A DNA stretch of 64,000 nucleotides from Ampullaceana balthica. Taxonomy: Eukaryota > Mollusca > Gastropoda > Lymnaeidae. Within the stretch, counting starts at the first letter, position 1; each line of letters opens with the position of its first letter. Location of the stretch: positions 4,781,765 through 4,845,764 of the forward strand of contig CALYLW010000016.1 of the NCBI GenBank assembly GCA_944989445.1. The letters run 5' to 3'. A program made the position numbers and the translations under genes. Below the pieces are notes generated by a model that searched no databases, was not told the origin of the DNA, and was given only the letters and a program-made list of their open reading frames with translations. Positions 1 to 11,700 of this stretch are shown piece after piece.

Positions 1-1045
1 AGCCTGCATGCCATCATGAAATTGCCTTACAATGGCTATATACTTATTTGGACACCCATACTTGGCCATAATCCTCCATAAGCCCTCTCTGCAGACTGTG
101 TCAAAGGCTTTCGTAAGGTCTATGTAAATGGAAAATAGGTCCATATTCTGCTCTTGACACTTTTCCTGCAATTGCCTGGCTGCAAAAATCATGTCAATGG
201 TCCCGCGTTCTTTCCGGAAACCACATTGGCTTTCTGGTAAAAGACCCTGATCCAGATGTGCATTTAGGCGATTTAGGAGAATTCTGGCGAGTATTTTTCC
301 TGCAATTGATAGGAGTGAAATTCCACGATGATTATCGCAGGCTTGGCGGTTCCCTTTTCGCTTGTACAAGTGGACTATAGAGGCATCTTTAAAATCCTGG
401 GGGACAGCCTCTTGCTGCCACATCATTAGGAAGATTTCATGCAGCTTTTCTAGTAGAACCATGCCACCTTCTTTGTATATTTCTGCTGGAATTGAGTCTG
501 CTCCAGGAGCCTTTCCACATGACAGAAGATGTACAGCTCTTTGCGTCTCAAGAAGTGTAGGCGGGTCATCCATTGCCAGGTTAATTGGTACTTGAGGGAG
601 GCGACTGATAGCATCTTCATTAATACTTGAGTTGCTGTTTAGGACAGCATGAAAGTGTTCAGCCCAGCGCTCAAGAATCTTCTCCCCGTCAGTAATTAGA
701 TATGTCCCGTCAGCACTGAGAAGCGGGGATGAATTAGACGTTGTGGGTCCGTACACTTCCTTAATGGCGTTGTAAAAATTCTTCATATCATGCCTGTCTG
801 CATATTGTTGAATCTCATCAGCTTTCTTGTTTAGCCATGAGTCTCGCATCCAGCGAAGTTTTTGTTGTATGACGCGGCGTATGCTATTATATGAGTCCGT
901 TACGGTTGAAGACCTGGGATTGCTGATGTGTCTTTTGTGGAGTTGATGTTTCTCTGCCAACATTTGCTTGATTTCAACGCAATTGTCATCGAACCAGTCT
1001 TGGTGCTTTCTCGTCGCGGGTCCAATGATTTGGGAGGCTGTGCTG
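1..1045 (-). CDS. LINE reverse transcriptase, partial (runs off left edge)
   Basis: Read on the minus strand, the frame is open without a stop from about 1045 to base 1. It starts in the linker that follows the endonuclease in complete elements (residues DWFDDN near 997-980) and runs into the reverse transcriptase domain. Visible motifs are GKAPGADSIPAE (about 519-484), a KRKGNRQACDNHRGISLL block (about 363-310) and the motif A aspartate in FSIYIDLTKAFDTV (about 136-95). The motif C aspartates (usually YADD or FADD) would lie beyond the window edge. The enzyme copies element RNA into DNA at a nicked target. The frame is intact, so this copy is fairly young. It is 5'-truncated, as is common for LINEs, and abuts the 5' end of an opposed copy. 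I cannot fix the clade (CR1, RTE or Jockey-like) from this piece. Confidence 0.9.
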
Positions 1046-1099
1046 TAGGGGTGTATGGGGTGTCCATGGGAGGGGTAGCACCTCTGGATGGGGAGCAGT

Positions 1100-2860
1100 C
1101 GTACTCCTCCTGGGGTAGTTCACCACCTTTGGTCCCCACCTGGCACTCAACTCTCACCTGTGGCTCCAAGTAGCTGTAGCATGCACAGCGGCCACACCCC
1201 GGTAAACGGTCTCGACTGACCGGCTAAACCAGGTGAGGGTAAAGCCGATGGGATAAAAACCTCGGTGAAGTGGGATTTGTCTACCCAGCATGTGAAGACT
1301 GGTTTTCGGCTGCCTGCGCGCTGGTTCTTCTATGGGCCAACGGGCAAGAGGCGATACACAGCAAAGCATTGTGGAGTGCTAAGAGCTTGACGAGACACAT
1401 AGGACGTCCTGGTCATCCACTGCACCCAATCCCCATTCCCAGCTGTCTCGACAACGTCTTGCTGCTGGACCAGATGGTTTTGGGCGAGAGAGTGAGGTCG
1501 ACGTGTTGCGCGAATCCTCCTCACTTTAAACAAAGTCACAGCGCAAGTCACTCTCATCATCATCATCGATTCATTCCAAAGCCCTGTAGCGACAGGCAAG
1601 TGGCGAAGCGGCAGGTGAGGGTACACTGGCAGCCGTAGTCACAAACCTGCATGCAGGCGGCTCAGGCCATAGGGTCGTTCACCACTGACACTGAGCAGCA
1701 GCGGTGTCCGGCAGCCCCCTGAGCGACTGAGCAGCCCTCTTTAGGAATGCACTGCTCACCTCCATGGCATGAGGAAGGGGCTAGAAAAGGTGCCCTAAAC
1801 ATTGCCTGCTCAAATCTTCCCTGGCCAGACTACCGCAGCTGGCGGGGACCCTATTTCTGCGGTCGCAAACTAAAGAAAAAGCCGAGGACTATTCCTCTCA
1901 CCCTGGGCACATGGAATGTGCGCACACTAATGGACAGAGATGAAACAAATAGACCCCAACGGAGGACTGCCCTGGTGGGCCACGAACTTTCAAGATATGA
2001 CGTCGACATTGCCGCTCTCAGCGAGACCCGTCTACCAGGAGAGGGCGAACTAAGTGAAAGAGGCTCCGGCTACACCTTCTATTGGAGTGGCAGAGGGAGC
2101 GAGGAACGCCGTGAGGCCGGTGTTGGCTTTGCCATGAAGACATCATTAGTATGCAAACTCGCTAGTCCTCCAAAGTGCATAAATGACAGACTCATGACGA
2201 TGAGACTGCCTCTGTTGGCCGGGAAGAAATACCTCAACATCATCAGCTGCTATGCCCCAACAATGACTAACCCTGATGAAGTGAAATCCAAGTTTTACGA
2301 GGACCTTCACTCTATCATCGCCAACATTCCTTCCACTGATAAGCTTGTCATACTTGGTGACTTTAATGCAAGAGTAGGCTGCGATGACGCTCTTTGGGAC
2401 GGTGCGATAGGAAAACATGGAGTGGGCCGGTGTAATAGCAATGGTCTCCTGTTGCTTCAGACGTGTGTGGAACATGACTTGTTGATTACTAACACAGTAT
2501 TCAGTCTTCCCACAAGAAACAGGACCTCATGGATGCACCCTCGCTCCAAGCACTGGCACCTAATAGACTACGTCATCACAAGGAAGAAAGATAGACAAGA
2601 CGTTCGTGTGACTAAATCACTCTGCGGTGCTGAATGCTGGACAGACCATCGTCTCATCATCTCTAAACTTAAGATATGCATTCAGCCAAAAAGACGGCCC
2701 CAAGGAAGGAAAACCCTAAAACGGCTAAACATCACAAAGCTAAACTGTGCGAGTACTAAACAATCTCTGGAGACAGCCCTGGAGGGCAAACTGAGATCCA
2801 CCACTCTAAACAATACGAACATTGAGACTGTTTGGACGAACTTTAGAGATCTAATCTACA
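1100..2860 (+). mobile_element. 5' part of a non-LTR retrotransposon (5' UTR plus endonuclease)
   Basis: A GC-richer stretch leads into an AP-endonuclease reading frame. The leader at 1468-1560 recurs in degraded form at about 15586-15660, which supports its being the element's 5' region. The element stops abruptly at 2860, where a 35-bp minisatellite begins, so its reverse transcriptase half is missing here. It lies head to head with the reverse-transcriptase fragment at 1-1045. The left boundary near 1050-1100 is approximate. Confidence 0.75.
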
Positions 2861-2883
2861 AATGTGAGTATAGGGATGTATAG
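1747..2883 (+). CDS. LINE AP-type endonuclease, 3'-truncated
   Basis: The frame encodes about 370 residues of an exonuclease-endonuclease-phosphatase fold, often labelled craniofacial development protein 2-like when found in genomes. Visible motifs are LGTWNVRTL near residue 53, the catalytic glutamate in ALSETRLPG (about residue 93), SCYAPTM, LGDFNARVG (about residue 203), a DYVI motif and the terminal WTDHRLI (about residue 299) with the catalytic Asp-His pair. The enzyme nicks genomic DNA to prime reverse transcription. Real element sequence ends near residue 371; the last residues come from the first minisatellite unit. The true start could be any of the early methionines. The domain looks intact, but the element cannot move by itself because its polymerase is cut off. 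Confidence 0.9.
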   Translation: MHCSPPWHEEGARKGALNIACSNLPWPDYRSWRGPYFCGRKLKKKPRTIPLTLGTWNVRTLMDRDETNRPQRRTALVGHELSRYDVDIAALSETRLPGEGELSERGSGYTFYWSGRGSEERREAGVGFAMKTSLVCKLASPPKCINDRLMTMRLPLLAGKKYLNIISCYAPTMTNPDEVKSKFYEDLHSIIANIPSTDKLVILGDFNARVGCDDALWDGAIGKHGVGRCNSNGLLLLQTCVEHDLLITNTVFSLPTRNRTSWMHPRSKHWHLIDYVITRKKDRQDVRVTKSLCGAECWTDHRLIISKLKICIQPKRRPQGRKTLKRLNITKLNCASTKQSLETALEGKLRSTTLNNTNIETVWTNFRDLIYKCEYRDV

Positions 2884-4330
2884 ATTCTGGCCTTAAATGT
2901 GAGTATAGACATGTATAGATTCTGGCCTTAAATGTGACTATAGACATGTATAGATTTTGGCCTTAAATGTGAGTATAAGGATGTATAGATTCTGGCCTTA
3001 AATGTGAGTATAGACATGTATAGATTCTGGCCTTAAATGTGAGTATAGACATGTATAGATTCTGGCCTTAAATGTGACTATAGACATGTATAGATTCTGG
3101 CCTTAAATGTGACTATAGACATGTATAGATTCTGGCCTTAAATGTGAGTATAGACATGTATAGATTCTGGCCTTAAATGTGAGTATAGACATGTTTAGAT
3201 TCTGGCCTTAAATGTGAGTATAGACATGTATAGATTCTGGCCTTAAATGTGAGTATAGACATGTATAGATTCTGGCCTTAAATGTGAGTATAGGGATGTA
3301 TAGATTCTGGCCTTAAATGTGAGTATAGGGATGTATAGATTCTGGCCTTAAATGTGAGTATAGGGATGTATAGATTCTGGCCTTAAGTGTGAGTATAGAC
3401 ATGTATAGATTCTGGCCTTAAATGTGAGTATAGACATGTATAGATTCTGGCCTTAAATGTGAGTATAGGGATGTATAGATTCTGGCCTTAAATGTGAGTA
3501 TAGACATGTATAAATTCTGGCCTTAAATGTGAGTATAGGGATGTATAGATTCTGGCCTTAAATGTGAGTATAGACATGTATAGATTCTGGCCTTAAATGT
3601 GAGTATAGACATGTATATATTCTGGCTTTAAATGTGAGTATAGGGATGTATAGATTCTGGCCTTAAATGTGAGTATAGACATGTATAGATTCTGGCCTTA
3701 AATGTGAGTATAGACATGTATAGATTCTGGCCTTAAATGTGAGTATAGGGATGTATAGATTCTGGCCTTAAATGTGAGTATAGACATGTATAGATTCTGG
3801 CCTTAAATGTGAGTATAGACATGTATAGATTCTGGCCTTAAATGTGAGTATAGACATGTGTAGATTCTGGCCTTAAATGTGAGTATAGGGATGTATAGAT
3901 TCTGCCCTTAAATGTGAGTATAGACATGTGTAGATTCTGGCCTTAAATGTGAGTATAGACATGTATAGATTCTGGCCTTAAATGTGAGTATAGACATGTG
4001 TAGATTCTGGCCTTAAATGTGAGTATAGACATGTGTAGATTCTGGCCTTAAATGTGAGTATAGACATGTATAGATTCTGGCCTTAAATGTGAGTATAGAC
4101 ATGTATAGATTCTGGCCTTAAATGTGAGTATAGACATGTGTAGATTCTGGCCTTAAATGTGAGTATAGACATGTATAGATTCTGGCCTTAAATGTGAGTA
4201 TAGACATGTATAGATTCTGGCCTTAAACGTGAGTATAGACATGTATAGATTCTGGCCTTAAATGTGAGTATAGACATGTATAGATTTGACCCTTAAGTGC
4301 AAGTATAGAGATGTTTAGACTTGAGCCTTA
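2860..4330. repeat. Minisatellite, 35-bp unit, about 41 copies
   Basis: The unit carries TAGATTCTGGCCTTAAATGT followed by GAGTATAG and then ACATG or GGATG variants. Copies are mostly over 90% alike. The array begins at the exact point where the LINE endonuclease frame is cut off. Confidence 0.97.
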
Positions 4331-4463
4331 CATTTTGTTATGTTTTGGTCGTTTTCAAACATTTTGAAATTTCTCTCACTAAAAATTCGCCAGTCAACAA
4401 TAAACATCCTGTCTGCTACTATGCACCACTTAAGTCTGTAACAAGCTTTCAAATCAAACAGAG

Positions 4464-4674
4464 ACACCATCACTTGACACACTTGTGTCTGTTCCCCCAG
4501 TACTGACACCATCACTTGACACACTTGTGTATGTTCCCTCAGTACTGACACCATCCCTTGACACACTTGTGTATGTTCCCTCAGTACTGACACCATCACT
4601 TGACACACTTTTGTCTGTTCCCTCAGTACTGACACCATCACTTGACACACTTGTATCTGTTCCCTCAGTACTGA
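4464..4674. repeat. Minisatellite, 42-bp unit, 5 copies
   Basis: The unit contains CTTGACACACTTGTG and GTTCCCTCAGTACTGAC. Because 42 is divisible by 3, reading frames stay open on both strands; these are not genes. Confidence 0.95.
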
Positions 4675-4744
4675 AAACTTTTGTGAGTTTCGCTCTTTCG
4701 ACCAATGAAGGACCAACATCACACAAACATTGAAAGCCCGTTAA

Positions 4745-5110
4745 CCTAGGACCATAATGATGAATATATTTTGTAATGGACCATCAATGAACATAGAACC
4801 ACAATGATGAACAGATTTTTAATGGGCCATCAATGAACATAGAACCATAATGATGAACATAATTATTGTGGGCCGTGAATCAACAGAGGGAAAAAGAAAA
4901 CTCAAACGAAACTAAAATTGAAAACAAATAGACAACAAAACATTTCCCACTAAAAGTAAAACATGATATTGCTTCCACACTTAAATTTGGACCTCAATAA
5001 AACATAAAACTACTACCACACATAAATTTGTCCTCAATAAAATATAAAACTACTACCACACATAAATTTGGACCTCAATAAAATATAAAACTACTACCAC
5101 ACATACATTA
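4745..5110. repeat. Two short degenerate tandem repeats
   Basis: At 4748-4870 a block with ACCATAATGATGAA and CATCAATGAACATAGA is repeated two to three times. At 4988-5105 an AT-rich block with AAAACTACTACCACACATA is repeated three times at about 42 bp. Unique AT-rich sequence lies between them. Confidence 0.85.
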
Positions 5111-5329
5111 ATTTCATTAACATGGATGACACTAGAATATGTTGCTGTTGTTTTTTAAATAAGTAATTATTTGTAAGATGTAAATAAACTATAAAATTAA
5201 CCGAGCGATAGCTCACACGGTAAAAAGCAAGAGTCAAACGACCGTTTACGGACACGAAATCTCTTACGGAACAATATAATTTTAACGCCTCGACCCACTT
5301 AGTCCATTACACGCAGTTTACCGTATTAT

Positions 5330-6150
5330 TTTAACTCTTGTTCGTGTATTATTTTAACGCTATGTCTTGTATTGTTTTAACGCTATGTCTTATATTATTT
5401 TAACACTGTCTTGTATTATTTTAACGCTTTGTCTCTTAATATTATAACGCTATGTCTTATATTAATTTAACGATGTCTTGTATTATTTTAAGGCTGTCTT
5501 GTATTGTTTTAGCGCTGTCTTGTATTATGTTAATGCTATGTCTTGTATTATTTAAATTCTATGTCTTGTAATATTTTAATTCTATGTCTTGTATTATTTT
5601 AATTCTATGTCTTGTATTATTTTAAGGCTGACTTTTATTATTTTAACGCTTTCTTGTACTATTTTAACGCTGCCTTGTATTATTTTAATGATATGTCTTG
5701 TTTTATTTTAACGCTTTGTCTTGTATTATTTTAATGCTATGTCTTATATTATTTTAACGCAATGTCTTTTATTATTTTTACGCTATGTCCCGTATTATTT
5801 TAACGCTATGTCTTGTATTATTTTAACGCTATGTCTTTTCTTATTTTAACGCTATGTCTTGGTTTATTTTAACGCTATGTCTTGTATTATTTTAATGTGG
5901 TCTTGTTTTATTTTAACGCTGTCTAGTATTATTTTAACGCTTTCTTGTATTATTTTAACGCTTTGCCTCGTATTATTTTAACGCTATGTGTTGTATTATT
6001 TTAACGCTTTGACTTGCATTATTTTAACGCTGTCTTGTATTACTTTAACGCTGTTTTGTATTATTTTAACGCTATGTCTTTTATTATTTTAACGCTGTTT
6101 TTCTTGTATTATTTTAACGCTATGTCTTTTATTATTTTAACGCTGTTCTT
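5330..6150. repeat. Degenerate 22-23-bp tandem repeat, about 35 copies
   Basis: The unit is close to GCTATGTCTTGTATTATTTT plus AAC. Copies vary in length and sequence far more than in the neighbouring arrays, so this array is older or less homogenised. Confidence 0.93.
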
Positions 6151-6534
6151 ATTTTGTACAGTAGATTTTGTTGATGGATTACAAAATGCGGAACTCGTCG
6201 CAGAATCTTAAACAGTCGATGGTTCTCACGTTGATGCATTCGCTCCAGGTATGATAAACATGTGCATTCTGTTCACTGCTAACAGGTGACACACGTATTT
6301 CAGGTGTGCAATAGGTTGGCCAGGTGTCTCTTGACATCTTTCAGTTTTGCACATTTCTTTAGGGATTTCACCAAATTTTAAATTTCGTGAAACGAAAATT
6401 TATGAGGTCATTTTTTGAAAACTTCAAAACCAACAAACGAACAAACAAAGAACTAGACAAACACTCAATGTTTGTAACATTCAGTTATTCAATAAAATCG
6501 TCTTATGTGTAAAATCAACAGAATTATGTCCCCT

Positions 6535-7886
6535 GTCAGTTGTGTAACTAGGATTGTTTCATTTAGTTGTGTAACTAGGATTGTTACATTTAGTTGTGTA
6601 ACTAGGATTGTTACATTTAGTTGTGTAACTAGGATTGTTACATTTAGTTGTGTAACTAGGATTGTTACATTTAGTTGTGTAACTAGGATTGTTACATTCA
6701 GTTGTGTAACTAGGATTGTTACATTTAGTTGTGTAACTAGGATTGTTACATTTAGTTGTGTAACTAGGATTGTTACATTTAGTTGTGTAACTAGGATTGT
6801 TACATTTAGTTGTGTAACTAGGATTGTTACATTCAGTTGTGTAACTAGGATTGTTACATTTAGTTGTGTAACTAGGATTGTTACATTTAGTTGTGTAACT
6901 AGGATTGTTACATTTAGTTGTGTAACTAGGATTGTTACATTTAGTTGTGTAACTAGGATTGTTACATTTAGTTGTGTAACTAGGATTGTTACATTTAGTT
7001 GTGTAACTAGGATTGTTACATTTAGTTGTGTAACTAGGATTGTTACATTTAGTTGTGTAACTAGGATTGTTACATTTAGTTGTGTAACTAGGATTGTTAC
7101 ATTTAGTTGTGTAACTAGGATTGTTACATTTAGTTGTGTAACTAGGATTGTTACATTTAGTTGTGTAACTAGGATTGTTACATTTAGTTGTGTAACTAGG
7201 ATTGTTACATTTAGTTGTGTAACTAGGATTGTTACATTTAGTTGTGTAACTAGGATTGTTACATTTAGTTGTGTAACTAGGATTGTTACATTTAGTTGTG
7301 TAACTAGGATTGTTACATTTAGTTGTGTAACTAGGATTGTTACATTTAGTTGTGTAACTAGGATTGTTACATTTAGTTGTGTAACTAGGATTGTTACATT
7401 CAGTTGTTTAACTAGGATTGTTACATTTAGTTGTGTAACTAGGATTGTTACATTTAGTTGTGTAACTAGGATTGTTACATTTAGTTGTGTAACTAGGATT
7501 GTTACATTCAGTTGTGTAACTAGGATTGTTACATTTAGTTGTTTAACTAGGATTGTTACATTTAGTTGTTTAACTAGGATTGTTACATTCAGTTGTGTAA
7601 CTAGGATTGTTACATTTAGTTGTTTAACTAGGATTGTTACATTTAGTTGTTTAACTAGGATTGTTACATTCAGTTGTGTAACTAGGATTGTTACATTTAG
7701 TTGTGTAACTAGGATTGTTACATTTAGTTGTGTAACTAGGATTGTTACATTTAGTTGTTTAACTAGGATTGTTACATTTAGTTGTTTAACTAGGATTGTT
7801 TCATTTAGTTGTTTAACTAGGATTGTTACATTTAGTTGTTTAACTAGGATTGTTACATTTAGTTGTGTAACTAGGATTGTTTCATT
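6535..7886. repeat. Minisatellite, 27-bp unit, about 50 copies
   Basis: The unit contains AGTTGTGTAACTAGGATTGT followed by TACATTT. Variants include GTTTAAC for GTGTAAC (clustered in the last third) and TTCAGT for TTTAGT. As 27 is nine codons, long frames of 472 and 508 residues stay open on both strands. The array ends about 810 bp before the start codon of the WAP gene. Confidence 0.98.
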
Positions 7887-8000
7887 CAGAGGCGTGACAA
7901 CAATTTTAGCAGCCCTACCGTAAAAGAAAGATATTGACAGTAGGATGAAAATGTTGACATTCCAAAGTAAGTGGCGCCCGGGTGGAATGACTACTCCCCA

Positions 8001-8262
8001 CGACATTAGTAACACAACAGGGCAGAGTCGTTTAAAGTAACAGACGACATTAGTAACACAACAGGGCAGAGTCGTTTAAAGTAACAGACGACATTAGTAA
8101 CACAACAGGGCAGAGTTGTTTAAAGTAACAGACGACATTAGTAACACAACAGGGCATAGTCGTTTAAAGTAACAGACGACATTAGTAACACAACAGGGCA
8201 GAGTCGTTTAAAGTAACAGACATTAGTAACACAACAGGGCAGAGTCGTTTAAAGTAACAGTT
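8001..8262. repeat. Minisatellite, 44-bp unit, 6 copies
   Basis: The unit contains CGACATTAGTAACACAACAG and GTCGTTTAAAGTAACAG. It lies about 440 bp upstream of the WAP gene start codon, so it may sit in or near that gene's promoter. Confidence 0.95.
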
Positions 8263-8698
8263 TATAGGAGGTTATCACAATGAACAAAGAGTAGTTTCTG
8301 TTCAACTGGCTATTGTTTGAGAATCATTGTATGTATCACGAAAGTCGACTTGACGGATGACAGGTAAGAGAGATCACCGTGGTGTTGAGGGCAACTACCA
8401 TCTCCTCTTTTAGACATACATTACTTCCCTCTACCCCACCTTGCTTTCCCCTTCACATCCACACAAAAATCCATATGTTTTAAAGTAATAGCAAAAAATT
8501 CAAAATTAAAACCTGTATAGAGAGGAAAAAAATATCTCCTAGTGTTACGGACAAGACTTTACATGCGTGTAAGCATACAGTCAAATAATGTTTATTGTTT
8601 TTGCATAATTTATAATTTTAGACGGTTAATTGTCTTCTTTATGTATTGTTAAAGGAAAAGTAAAGTAATTTCCAGAACTTGATCATTTCAGGCTGAAA
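8263..8698 (+). promoter_or_regulatory. Upstream region of the WAP gene, possible 5' UTR splice acceptor
   Basis: This is unique, AT-rich sequence. A good 3' splice site (TTTCAG, 8686-8691) lies seven bases before the start codon, so the mRNA may have a non-coding first exon further upstream. I see no convincing TATA box at a suitable distance. The promoter itself is not located. Confidence 0.4.
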
Positions 8699-8741
8699 AT
8701 GGAGTCCGGAGTATATTCTTGTTTTGTTTTCTTTATATTCG
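8699..8741 (+). CDS. WAP gene exon 1: start codon and signal peptide
   Basis: The start codon is in a good context (GAAAATGG). The exon encodes MESGVYSCFVFFIF and ends in phase 1 at a perfect GTAAGT donor (8742). The signal peptide is completed by exon 2 across a 24.9-kb intron. Matching phase and hydrophobic continuity support the join, but an RNA read would be the real proof. Confidence 0.75.
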
Positions 8742-11700
8742 GTAAGTGGACAAATTATTGTAGGATTTTATCGTGTTGCATGTTGGGTTTTATTTTTATA
8801 TTATAATTATAAGAATAATGGTAACTATGACAACAGATTTTAAAATATTTGTTTAAAATTTTTTGTTAAAATTATTATTCTTTGTTGTTGATTTGATTAA
8901 AAATTTAAACTATTTGCAAGTCATTGGAAACATCATACTTTGGAAATATCTTACTTAATGTTTTAGGCCTGGTACGCTATAAAATATACACAGACATCAA
9001 CTGAATATCTTAACATCTACTTTATGTATTAGGCCTGGTACGCTATAAAATAGAAAAAAGACATCAACTGAATATCTTAACATCTACTTTATGTATTAGG
9101 CCTGGTACGCTATAAAATATACACCGACATCAACTGAATATCTTAACATCTACTTTATGTATTAGGGCTGGTACGCTATAAAATATACACAGACATCAAC
9201 TGCATATCTTAACATCTACTTTATGTATTAGGGCTGGAACGCTATAAAATATACACAGACATCAACTGAATATCTTAACATCTACTTTATGTATTAGGGC
9301 TGGAACGCTATAAAATATACACAGACATCAACTGAATATCTTAACATCTACTTTATGTATTAGGGCTGGTACGCTATAAAATATACACAGACATCAACTG
9401 AATATCTTAACATCTACTTTATGTATTAGGGCTGGAACGCTATAAAATATACACAGACATCAACTGAATATCTTAACATCTACTTTATGTATTAGGGCTG
9501 GAACGCTATAAAATATACACAGACATCAACTGAATATCTTAACATTTACTTTATGTATTAGGCCTGGTACGCTATAAAGTTTACACAGACAGCAACTGAA
9601 AATCTTAAGTTGCAGTTTGTAAAATATTGTTCTATTGAAGTCCTTTAAATAGAGCTGTGCTGCCCGAATATTTAGATTTAAGCTCTCATGCTCAGATCTG
9701 ACCTCCACATTTATTTTAATAATTTCCCTAATGACGTCACTACTGTGTCATGGATATTCTGACATATGGTGACAGATATAAATAAAGTAAAAGAATGAGT
9801 TGATTTCAGCGGCCGTGATACACATCAATATTTAATGAGGGTGTGGGGGAGGGGGGAGTCTCTTGAACACCAGGGCGTGTACTGGACGGCATAACTTGCA
9901 GGTCAGTTTAGATAAGTTCAAAAACAATCTTTGCAAATTATGGATTCCTGAAGGTAACACTGCAGCTGAGTTTTATTTTATTGACATACTGCTATTAGTT
10001 TTTGTTTATTCTATAACGAAGCCGTTTGCCGACACGTTCGTTATTTGCCTGTGTCCTGTCAGGCTCACTCAGACCCTTATTATATAACATTTTGATACGC
10101 ACCTTGATTGCAGTCTTATCCTAGTTAGTATTCAATTTTTTATTATTAGTTTTTGAAGAAGAACAAAGTAAAATTATGCAGTTATTACACAAGTCTGAAT
10201 ATAGTTTAATTACGACATAAGTTACCACCTACATGAAAATAAGGTTTTGTTAATTACATTAATTATTCATTCGTTACTTTGGAATCGCCGTAATTTATGT
10301 TTAAAATTTGTTTATCTAACTTTTGCATTAAAGAACACATCTAAATTAAGCAATTAGCTGTAGTGTTAGTTGCCTCCCTTTAACCCTTTCCAACCAACAC
10401 CTTGACACCTGTGAACAAATGAAGGCCCCAAACATTTGAACAATGAAGATGGATGGCCCAGAAGTTCAGTAGTTCTATAAATAACTATTGTCTAGATGGA
10501 TGACCCAGAAGTTCAATAGATCTATAAATAACTATTGTCTAGATGGATGACCCAGAAGTTCAATAGATCTATAAATAACTATTGTCTAGATGGATGACCC
10601 AGAAGTTCAGTAGTTCTATAAATAACTATTATCTAGATGGATGGCCCAGAAGTTCAATACATCTATAAATAACTATTGTCCAGATGGATGGCCTAGAAGT
10701 TCAGTAGTTCTATAAATAACTATTATCTAGATGGATGGCCCAGAAGTTCAGTAGTTCTATAAATATATATTATCTAGATGGATGGCCCAGAAGTTCAGTA
10801 GTTCTATAAATAACTATTGTCCAGATGGATGGCCCAGAAGTTCAGTAGTTCTATAAATAACTATTATCTAGATGGATGGCCTAGAAGTTCAGTAGTTCTA
10901 TAAATTACTTGTCTAACAATGGGACACAACCCATGAAACAAGAACAACAAAGTTAAACAACCCAATTTTGCATAACACAACATCGTCTTCCCTTGTTATT
11001 CGTGACCGCTCCTTTGCTCTTTGCCTTAATGACATGAAAACTGTATAAACATTGGATAGCCCGGCCCGTAGTAACTGAGAGTTATTTTAAAAATAAATAA
11101 ACAGCGTTGAGAGCCGTATTAAAGCACTATGGGCACCACCCCAGTCACAATGAAAAAGTCCCTTTGTGATTGATCTTTTAAAATAATTTTTTTATTCGAA
11201 TTTAATGCTTGATAATTTTAAATTGTTTTAACTGACCTAATGTTGATGAAATACATGTGTTAAAGTTAAACAAGTAACACAGTGGCGTAGCTAGGGTCAT
11301 CTGCGCCCGGGGACATGGCACAAAATCTGCGCCCCTTCTCGGGCCGACAAATTCTGAGGGCTTACTGAGCTCCCAAGGAAATTTTGAAATTTTACGGTTT
11401 ATATTGTTCATTTTCGAAGCATCTGGTATTTTAATGAAATAGAAATACATACTAATAATTCTCTATACGATTGTAAACAATTTATTTGAAAAATATATAT
11501 ATACTCTAATAATTATACATGACTTGCATAGACATAGTCTACAACAAATTGATCCTCATTGATTTCACTGTCGCAAACTCGCCAATCATGTTGTAAAAAT
11601 TAATATTCTCAAGTGTTTCTCTTTCGATGCTAAGGAGTACAGGATCACTCAGACGATCTTGTCCAATTGAAGCACGTAAATAAGACCAAAGAAGCCTCAT

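Noticed and set aside
5202..5260. tRNA-like phrase GAGCGATAGCTCACACGGTA
   Set aside because: It resembles an A box, but there is no B box at the right distance and no foldable cloverleaf.
6489..8015. A 508-residue minus-strand open frame and a 472-residue plus-strand frame
   Set aside because: Both run through the 27-bp array; a period of nine codons without stops keeps frames open on both strands. The repetitive peptides follow from the DNA period.
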